Assembly (NCBI GenBank): GCA_905203475.1
Contig: CAJKWD010000019.1
Location: 1 to 19,721 of the forward strand
DNA: 19,721 nt
DNA from: an uncultured Acholeplasmataceae bacterium
GTDB lineage: Bacteria > Bacillota_I > Bacilli_A > RF39 > UBA660
Direction of reading: 5' to 3'
Shown: positions 14,472 to 19,721 of the stretch, in pieces
Numbering within the stretch: position 1 is the first letter of the stretch
How the letters are laid out: every line of letters begins with the position of its first letter
Made by a program: the position numbers and the translations under genes
The notes under the pieces: model-generated
The model's input: only the letters and a program-made list of their open reading frames with translations
The model's database searches: none
Told to the model about the DNA's origin: nothing

Positions 14472-15713
14472 TTACCTCCCTATGCATCTTTTTATAAAGC
14501 GTTTGGTATTGTTGATAATATTAAATAATGTATATTTCTTCATATTAATTGGCATTTGAAATTCACCAATTAATTCTTCAACATAACCAGAAAAGCCTCG
14601 TTTGAATTCATAAACGCCATATTCGGAATCATTCTCGTCAAAATTACCACTAATTCCATAAAAATTATATTTATCAAAACCATGTTCATTGGCATATTGA
14701 ATCATATTCCATTGAATTGCATATTGCGCATTAAATTTCATATATTCGTCATAGTTACCACTAAACAAATAGATAACTTCATGTCCAGTCAACATAAACA
14801 TCGCTGCTGATAAATCCAATTGATTTCCTTTTTCTTGCATTAATTTTTCTGTCTCGTCAATTCTTTTTTTTGTATTTTCAATATTGATAGATAAAGACTT
14901 TCTAAGACCTTTTTTAGAATGAACATCTTCCGTATTGTCTAATCTTGTTTCATATTCTTTCAATTCCTTTTGTAACTTTTCTAGATAATCGTCTAAATAA
15001 ATAGAAGCTAACAAATAACGGATTTCCCCACGAGGATGAAATAAATCATACATATCTTCATAATACGTTAATGATTTATCCACAAACCCTTTTCTTTTTC
15101 CTGTTTCTTCTGTAATCTTTTTCAAAATAGGCAACTCACCCTTTGTAAGCTCTTTTACAACAATCCCCATTTTTTCTGTCTTACGGATATAATTTCTAAC
15201 ATTTGAACGAAAAGATTGAAATATTTCTTCATTTGGTTTTCCTAAATCAATTGAAAACATATATTGAACTTGCTCAGGATTTTCTTTACGCTTAAATCCT
15301 ATTTTTTTTAATAATTGAACTACTGGTTCATTATTAATACCATGTTCTACAATATTACCATCAATATCACGTTGGTGATAAATTAAATATGGATCAATTC
15401 TTAAAATATAACCATTTTTCTTTTGAATATATTTTTTTAATTGCTGAAAGAAGAATACCACTAATTCACGATTATTAAAATCCAATAATGGACCACGTGA
15501 TGAATAAAATTCATAAGAATTCATAAAATTCTTTTTACTTACTAACATGCTAGCCGCAATTAATTTCTTATTTTCCTTTACTCCTACAAAATGAACTCGC
15601 CATCCACCCTTTTTACGCAGTTCCCCAATTTCTGGAGTTTGTAAAAAAGTTTGTAATGGACTGTGATCTAAAAATTCACGGAATTCATCTTTTGATAACT
15701 CACAAAATTGCAC
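14472..15713 (-). CDS. FemABX-family aminoacyl ligase, second of three
   Basis: 413 residues from GTG at 15713, one base past the stop of the preceding gene, with an AGAGGGG site inside that gene. Two GNAT-like domains are marked by FYSSRGPLLDF, RIDPYL, SAAMFMLTGHEVIYLFSG and DKYNFYGISGNFDE. A charged coiled-coil insertion (about 245-300: EKLQKELKEYETRLDN onward) matches the tRNA-binding arm of FemA. KGFVDKSLTYYEDMY corresponds to the motif seen in the first paralogue as RGFIDRPLSYYKNML. Likely role: adding a later residue to the interpeptide bridge. Substrate amino acid cannot be read. Confidence 0.93.
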   Translation of the reverse strand: MQFCELSKDEFREFLDHSPLQTFLQTPEIGELRKKGGWRVHFVGVKENKKLIAASMLVSKKNFMNSYEFYSSRGPLLDFNNRELVVFFFQQLKKYIQKKNGYILRIDPYLIYHQRDIDGNIVEHGINNEPVVQLLKKIGFKRKENPEQVQYMFSIDLGKPNEEIFQSFRSNVRNYIRKTEKMGIVVKELTKGELPILKKITEETGKRKGFVDKSLTYYEDMYDLFHPRGEIRYLLASIYLDDYLEKLQKELKEYETRLDNTEDVHSKKGLRKSLSINIENTKKRIDETEKLMQEKGNQLDLSAAMFMLTGHEVIYLFSGNYDEYMKFNAQYAIQWNMIQYANEHGFDKYNFYGISGNFDENDSEYGVYEFKRGFSGYVEELIGEFQMPINMKKYTLFNIINNTKRFIKRCIGR

Positions 15714-15714
15714 G

Positions 15715-17007
15715 TTATCCCCTCTTCCTTTTCCATTTTTTTAATTTTCCATATAATGCAAACGCAATATGATATACATGGTACATAAAGGGTTTGGTTA
15801 CTAAATCAAATTCTCCTAAGTACTCTTCTACATGTCCACCAAAACCACGTTTCAAATCATATAAACCATATAATTCGTTTTTCTTATTTTTAAAATCTCC
15901 ACTAATTCCATAAAAATTATATTTTTTATAGCCATGTTCTACTCCATAACGAATCATATGAAAATAAGTTGAATAAGGACTTAAAAAATCTTTGTATTCT
16001 TCATAAGAGCCACCAAATAATGCTAAAATTTCACTACTGTGAAGCATAAAAATAATACCTCCCAGTGTTAATACTTTCCCATGTTCTTTTAATAATGCTT
16101 CCCCTTCGTTTAATTTTTTCGTAAGGCGTGCAATATTGGCTTTTTCTTGCTCAATTTTTTTCTTCGTTTTATCCGGATTGATTTTTTTAGTAGGATCATT
16201 TAATGCCGCTTCTTTTTCCTCCACAATTTTTTGAGATGCAGAGATTTCATTTTTCAAACGTTGATTGTAATCCTCTAAATCAATTTCGGCAATAATTACT
16301 TTTGCTCCATCTTTTAAATCTGTTAGCATATTTTTATAATAACTAAGCGGGCGATCAATAAATCCTCTACGATCAGCAGTATGTTGCATAATTTTCTTAA
16401 ATTTATCAATCTCGTCAATTGTAATTTCTCTCGTGATAATTCCATTCTTCTCATTCTTATGGATGAGTTGACGTGTTTTTGATTCCATATCTTTTAGAAT
16501 TTCTTCTGTTGTTTTTCCTTCTAAATCAAGGGCAAAAGCAAAACGAGGTTGTAAGTCCTCCATATTTAAAGTATAACCATTATGACGGAAACCTAACTGT
16601 TTTAAATTTGTAATTGCTTTTTCATTATTAAACCCATTCTCTACAACATTTCCATTAATATCACGTTCTCTTAATTGTACATATGGATCTATTTTTACAA
16701 AAATCGCATGATGCTTACGAGCAAATTTTTTTATTTCCTTTGTAAATGTAGAAAGTAGTGATTCATCTAAATAATCAATTAAAAAACCACGTGGCGAATA
16801 AATAAAAGAAAGACCCAATGGTAATTTCTTTTCTAGTAACATCGCTCCTGCTAAAATTTTATCATTTTCTTTTAATCCTACTAAATAGTAGTTCCAACCA
16901 TTTCTTTTTTTCAATTCTCCCCAACCAATGGTTTGATAAAAACTTCCATATGGATGATTTTTTTCAAAGGTTGTAAATTCTTCTTTTGATAATTCCTCAA
17001 ATTTCAC
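15715..17007 (-). CDS. FemABX-family aminoacyl ligase, first of three
   Basis: 430 residues from GTG at 17007, chosen because AAAGGA lies eight bases upstream and the protein then begins MKFEELSKEEF like FemA; an ATG nine bases earlier overlaps the binding site. Landmarks: FIYSPRGFLIDY, KIDPYVQL, RGFIDRPLSYYKNM, a long coiled-coil insertion (about 240-310, KNEISASQKIVEEKEAAL onward), GGIIFMLHSSEILALFGGSY and KKYNFYGISGDF. It leads the operon and may add the first bridge residue, as FmhB/FemX does, but that is inference. A good promoter stands upstream. Confidence 0.93.
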   Translation of the reverse strand: MKFEELSKEEFTTFEKNHPYGSFYQTIGWGELKKRNGWNYYLVGLKENDKILAGAMLLEKKLPLGLSFIYSPRGFLIDYLDESLLSTFTKEIKKFARKHHAIFVKIDPYVQLRERDINGNVVENGFNNEKAITNLKQLGFRHNGYTLNMEDLQPRFAFALDLEGKTTEEILKDMESKTRQLIHKNEKNGIITREITIDEIDKFKKIMQHTADRRGFIDRPLSYYKNMLTDLKDGAKVIIAEIDLEDYNQRLKNEISASQKIVEEKEAALNDPTKKINPDKTKKKIEQEKANIARLTKKLNEGEALLKEHGKVLTLGGIIFMLHSSEILALFGGSYEEYKDFLSPYSTYFHMIRYGVEHGYKKYNFYGISGDFKNKKNELYGLYDLKRGFGGHVEEYLGEFDLVTKPFMYHVYHIAFALYGKLKKWKRKRG

Positions 17008-17036
17008 TTTTATCATCCTTTCTTTTCATTATTATT

Positions 17037-17065
17037 AGTATAACGTTTTTTATATGCTCCGTCAA
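17037..17065 (-). promoter_or_regulatory. Sigma-A promoter of the fem operon
   Basis: Minus strand: TTGACG at 17060-17065, 17-bp spacer, TATACT at 17037-17042. Five of six matches in each box and ideal spacing. It drives the three fem genes and probably the WecA/TagO-type gene. Confidence 0.75.
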
Positions 17066-17107
17066 TAAATTCACTAAATCCCATGCGATTATTTTGTTGA
17101 CAATTGC

Positions 17108-17161
17108 TTGACTCTAATATTGTCGTTTTTTATACAGTTTTAGAAGAGTGTGTGCTATACT
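17108..17161 (+). promoter_or_regulatory. Probable promoters of the divergent plus-strand operon
   Basis: TTGACT at 17108-17113, 17-bp spacer, TATACA at 17131-17136. A second candidate is the extended -10 TGCTATACT at 17153-17161, without a good -35. Either leaves a leader of 30-60 bases before the ATG at 17199. The region is shared with the divergent fem promoter, so the two units could be co-regulated. Confidence 0.6.
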
Positions 17162-17198
17162 ATTGTTAGAATTATAGGAAAATATAGAGGTGGTTTTT

Positions 17199-18464
17199 AT
17201 GGCAAATGTAGCAGCTATTTATGAACTACAAAATGCGGTGAATATTAACTTAACAGCAGATTCATTATTTCATGAGCTAACAAAAAATAATTTGTTACGT
17301 TCTTTTGAATACTCACAAAAAGTATATTCTCTTCTAAAAGAAAATGGAATAAAAACACCTTTTGACGAAGTTTCAAGAGTTTTTAATAATAGCCATAATG
17401 ACCATGTAGAACATACCAATAAAGAATTATTTTCTTGCTGTCAAGATATGGAAAAATATTTAAAAACATTACCTGATTCATTAAGTAGTGAGGTAGAAAA
17501 ACCAAGCTTTGAAACAAATGACTTACCAAATACTATCAATGAAATTGAAACTGGGGTTAAAAATGCGAAAAATAGTATCAATACAAGATTAAAAACTGTT
17601 TGTGAAAAAAAACAGGAATTATTTTGTGATGATGGTATTTATACGTTAATAGCTAATGCTAGAAAAACCAAAGAAAGTGAAAACATTAATTTCAAAAAAG
17701 TAGAAAAAACTTTAAATGAATGCTCAAAAGATTACCTAAAACAAGTAGATAAAAACTATGATGAATTATTTCAAAAATTTTCTATGAATGTGGATGCAAT
17801 TATGAAAAAAGCATCTGCGGTCAAAGAAGATACAAACGAAACACAAATGAATCGTGTCACAAAATTTGCTGAAAAGAAAATTCAAGAACTAAGTGCAAAT
17901 CAAGATGGAGTATCTCCATTTCAAAGTGAAGTATATCAAGGGACAAAAAACTTTGTAAATAACACTAATTTCAATACCTATTATCCTACTTTATTAGCGC
18001 AAATTGAATCATACCGTGCAACAACATCTTCGCTAGAAGATAGAGCAATTGAAATTTTGTCTCGCTTTGGAAAAGAACAAAAAGAAAAGATGTCACAAGA
18101 AGAAATTGCGACAATTTCTCACAATGTTTTAAAAATGTTAAAAATAGATTCCCATTTAATTAAAGCCAAAACTCCTGATCAAAAAGAAGAAGAATTTATT
18201 ATTTGTAACCCTGAAGAACCAACACCAATTTTATTTGATCCAACAAAAGAGACGATTGTAAATTCTAATGGGAAGGAATCTGAAGAACCATATAAAGTTT
18301 CACTTAATCAAGAAACCATTCATAAAATGAAAGAAGGAGAAGCAGTTACTATTGGTACAGACCATGTTACTGACAATCATGAACATGTATATCAAGAAAA
18401 TATAAAATTAGGAGAAAAACAAAAAACACTTGTTAAAACTGACACAAATAAAAATAATGCATAA
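17199..18464 (+). CDS. Coiled-coil cytoplasmic protein of unknown function (421 aa)
   Basis: I do not recognise it. The start is ATG 17199 with AGAGGTGG just upstream; an in-frame GTG at 17190 lies inside that site. No signal peptide or membrane segment is visible. Residues about 1-330 look almost wholly helical, Lys/Glu/Asn-rich, with heptad-like stretches (EIETGVKNAKNSI, FKKVEKTLNECSKDYL, FQKFSMNVDAIMKKAS). Residues about 330-421 change character: acidic, Pro-containing strands (EEFIICNPEEPTPILFDPT), then a polar tail ending TDTNKNNA. It has four or more cysteines but no metal motif. It is co-transcribed with rpiB, whose start is nine bases after its stop, and is divergent from the fem operon. 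Function unknown; a real gene by length, start and codon use. Confidence 0.8.
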   Translation: MANVAAIYELQNAVNINLTADSLFHELTKNNLLRSFEYSQKVYSLLKENGIKTPFDEVSRVFNNSHNDHVEHTNKELFSCCQDMEKYLKTLPDSLSSEVEKPSFETNDLPNTINEIETGVKNAKNSINTRLKTVCEKKQELFCDDGIYTLIANARKTKESENINFKKVEKTLNECSKDYLKQVDKNYDELFQKFSMNVDAIMKKASAVKEDTNETQMNRVTKFAEKKIQELSANQDGVSPFQSEVYQGTKNFVNNTNFNTYYPTLLAQIESYRATTSSLEDRAIEILSRFGKEQKEKMSQEEIATISHNVLKMLKIDSHLIKAKTPDQKEEEFIICNPEEPTPILFDPTKETIVNSNGKESEEPYKVSLNQETIHKMKEGEAVTIGTDHVTDNHEHVYQENIKLGEKQKTLVKTDTNKNNA

Positions 18465-18473
18465 GGAGGCACT

Positions 18474-18911
18474 ATGAAAATAGGAATTGGAAATGATCAT
18501 CATGGTGTACATTTAAAACAAGTAATTTCAAACTATTTACTACAACAAGGATATGAAGTAATTAATTTTGGAACAGATACAACAGAGAACGTGGACTATA
18601 CAACTTATGCTTTTCAAGTTGGAGAAGCAATTCGTGATCATCAAATTGATTATGGTATATTAATCTGTGGTTCTGGTATAGGAATGAGTATTGCTTGTAA
18701 TAAAGTACATCATGTAAGATGCGCAAAAGTAAATAATATTCATGAAGTAGAAATGACAAGAAGAGATAATAATGCCAATGTCATAACTTTAGGAGAAACA
18801 ACACCAGATGATTTAGCACTCGAAATGGTAAAAACCTTTTTAAATACACCATTTATGAATACTGAACGCTATCAAAGAAGAATTAAGGAAATTGATAATT
18901 ATGACAATTAA
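18474..18911 (+). CDS. rpiB: Ribose-5-phosphate isomerase B
   Basis: 145 residues of the LacAB/RpiB family, which interconverts ribose 5-phosphate and ribulose 5-phosphate in the cytoplasm. Seen: MKIGIGNDHHG (DHAG in most members), the active-site loop ILICGSGIGMSIACNK with the catalytic Cys near residue 65, HHVRCAKV and RRDNNANVITLGE. GGAGG lies five bases before the ATG. It overlaps the next gene by 11 bases. Assignment to RpiB rather than LacA/LacB is by the isolated context without a galactose-6-phosphate pathway; moderately sure. Confidence 0.88.
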   Translation: MKIGIGNDHHGVHLKQVISNYLLQQGYEVINFGTDTTENVDYTTYAFQVGEAIRDHQIDYGILICGSGIGMSIACNKVHHVRCAKVNNIHEVEMTRRDNNANVITLGETTPDDLALEMVKTFLNTPFMNTERYQRRIKEIDNYDN

Positions 18912-19101
18912 AACAATTTTATATATTATTGTAGTTCCTCTTTCTATTTTTGCACTTGATTCTTTAAATTTAAACAATAAATTTAAAAAAAATCATGAAT
19001 TACAAGTAAAGTTGCTATATTTAATGACCAGTTTAGGATTATCTTATTTAGTTGTTAATTTCTTTTATGATTTTTTTGTTAATTCAGCAATCATTGTATA
19101 A
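18901..19101 (+). CDS. DUF1146 (YwzB-like) small membrane protein
   Basis: 66 residues from ATG 18901, inside the end of rpiB. Two membrane helices (about 4-21 and 40-60) flank a basic loop with the pattern FALDSLNLNNKFKKN...ELQVKLLYLM, and NFFYDFF near the end, both typical of YwzB in Bacillus. The role of the family is unknown; in Bacillus ywzB lies near the ATP synthase and murAA genes. Here it is coupled to rpiB, using AAGGAAA within rpiB as a distant binding site. A TTG at 18892 is an alternative start. Confidence 0.75.
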   Translation: MTIKTILYIIVVPLSIFALDSLNLNNKFKKNHELQVKLLYLMTSLGLSYLVVNFFYDFFVNSAIIV

Positions 19102-19102
19102 G

Positions 19103-19126
19103 AAAGAAGTTTTACTTCTTTTTTTA
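19103..19126 (+). terminator. Intrinsic terminator of the rpiB operon
   Basis: 7-bp stem AAAGAAG with CTTCTTT, loop TTTTA, followed by T run to 19125, immediately after the DUF1146 stop codon. Confidence 0.75.
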
Positions 19127-19154
19127 TTTGACAAATTTTTTCATATCAAATGGA

Positions 19155-19160
19155 TATAAT
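19155..19160 (+). promoter_or_regulatory. Candidate -10 box just before the thioredoxin-like gene
   Basis: Perfect TATAAT six bases before the ATG at 19167. A TTGACA at 19128 lies 21 bp upstream, too far for an ideal pair. If it is the -10, transcription would begin at or near the A of the start codon. Confidence 0.45.
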
Positions 19161-19166
19161 AATAGT

Positions 19167-19628
19167 ATGAAAAAAGTAATTATTTTAACAATTATTTTAT
19201 TATTAGTACCATTAGTTGGTTGTCAAAATCAAAAAAATGAATGGAAAGAGACATATCAATTAACTTATTTTTATTTAAAAGATTGTTCAAATTGTCAACA
19301 TTTTAAAAAGAATGTTCTTCCAGCAATAAAAAAAGAGTTTGGTAAACATATGAAAATAAAAGCTTACGATATGGATGATGAACAAACGCTTGATGAAATG
19401 AAAGAAAGTTATCAAAATCATATTGATCAAATCATTGATTTTAACGAAGATGATTACGGTTATGGACCAATGGTCTTTTTAGAAGGGTATATGGCTATTT
19501 TAGGTGCAGGTAATGAAGATGATTATGTTGAACATCTTGTTAGAGCTATACAAGGAAAAGAATTGAATGAGGCTTCTGAAATTGAAACATATTATTATTT
19601 AAAGGATGGAAAAGTACAAAATTCTTAA
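19167..19628 (+). CDS. Thioredoxin-like lipoprotein
   Basis: 153 residues from ATG 19167. Lipoprotein signal MKKVIILTIILLLVPLVGC with the lipidated Cys at 19. The mature part begins with a strand and CxxC motif, TYFYLKDCSNC (Cys40, Cys43), and a helix as in thioredoxins; the cis-Pro loop is probably YGPMVFLEG (about 113-121). It should act outside the membrane in thiol-disulfide exchange. No Shine-Dalgarno sequence is visible, unlike most other genes here. An upstream in-frame TTG at 19128 also lacks one and would place residues before the signal peptide. The fold call is good; direction (oxidant or reductant) is unknown. Confidence 0.82.
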   Translation: MKKVIILTIILLLVPLVGCQNQKNEWKETYQLTYFYLKDCSNCQHFKKNVLPAIKKEFGKHMKIKAYDMDDEQTLDEMKESYQNHIDQIIDFNEDDYGYGPMVFLEGYMAILGAGNEDDYVEHLVRAIQGKELNEASEIETYYYLKDGKVQNS

Positions 19629-19692
19629 AAGTTATTATCAATTGAAAAAGAATATGTTAAACTTTAAGGAGAAAATAAAGGAGGAAGTGTTT

Positions 19693-19721
19693 ATGTCAAC
19701 ACCACATAATCAAGCAAATAA
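19693..19721 (+). CDS. Start of a gene, possibly purine nucleoside phosphorylase, cut by the window edge
   Basis: ATG after AAAGGAGG with eight-base spacing; nine residues are visible, MSTPHNQAN. The TPHN opening is typical of DeoD purine nucleoside phosphorylases, whose product ribose 1-phosphate would join the pathway of the nearby rpiB. The fragment is too short for certainty. A second AAGGAG lies further upstream. Confidence 0.5.

Noticed and set aside
19128..19160. TTGACA and TATAAT as a standard promoter pair
   Set aside because: The spacer is 21 bp, outside the normal 16-18 bp range; only the -10 box is kept as a candidate.
1..19721. CRISPR array or insertion sequence ends
   Set aside because: No regularly spaced repeat array and no transposase with terminal inverted repeats was found; the only repeats are the short ones before the recombinase and the terminator hairpins.

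Overview
The window comes from a low-GC (roughly 30%) Gram-positive bacterium of the Bacillota, most likely Bacilli. The signs are strong AGGAGG-type ribosome binding sites, sigma-A-like promoters, compact intrinsic terminators, peptidoglycan enzymes of Bacillota type (Ddl, three FemABX ligases, a WecA/TagO-type transferase) and CotJ spore-coat proteins. The assignment to Bacilli (for example an Erysipelotrichales- or RF39-like gut lineage) is inference. Every complete gene except one ends in TAA or TAG, and Trp is written TGG.

Layout. (a) 1-2150, minus: a large serine recombinase running off the left edge and a small unknown protein. This looks like the end of an integrated mobile element beside a tRNA-His gene (2237-2313). 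(b) 2455-4419, minus: a lipoprotein, and a two-gene cotJ operon in which CotJA and CotJB are fused and CotJC follows, behind a sigma-E-like promoter. (c) 4469-5482, plus: D-Ala-D-Ala ligase, tail to tail with an ABC-F ATPase (5488-7104, minus) across a shared bidirectional terminator. (d) 7172-10576, minus: a UcpA-like SDR, a membrane-anchored protein whose frame is interrupted by TGA but continues 59 codons, and TypA/BipA. (e) 10699-17007, minus: a cell-envelope block with three adjacent Fem-type aminoacyl ligases, a WecA/TagO-type transferase, a YetF/DUF421 membrane protein with a dnaX-like slippery site, and a NUDIX hydrolase. (f) 17199-19721, plus: a divergent operon (unknown coiled-coil protein, RpiB, DUF1146 protein), a thioredoxin-like lipoprotein with no clear ribosome binding site, and the first codons of a gene that looks like deoD.

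How the parts fit. Ddl makes the peptide terminus of the peptidoglycan precursor. The Fem enzymes probably build its cross-bridge in successive steps, and the WecA/TagO-type enzyme starts a second undecaprenyl-linked polymer, so much of the window serves envelope assembly. The cotJ genes imply sporulation or a relic of it. RpiB and the probable DeoD both feed pentose-phosphate metabolism.

The most interesting signals are two apparent recoding sites. In the yetF-like gene an in-frame A_AAA_AAG heptamer sits just before the stop, and the -1 frame encodes the missing 40-residue family C-terminus. In the membrane-anchored gene an in-frame TGA is followed by an intact frame ending just before a strong terminator. 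Either could be a mutation or sequence error. The CotJA-CotJB fusion is the best protein-level novelty.
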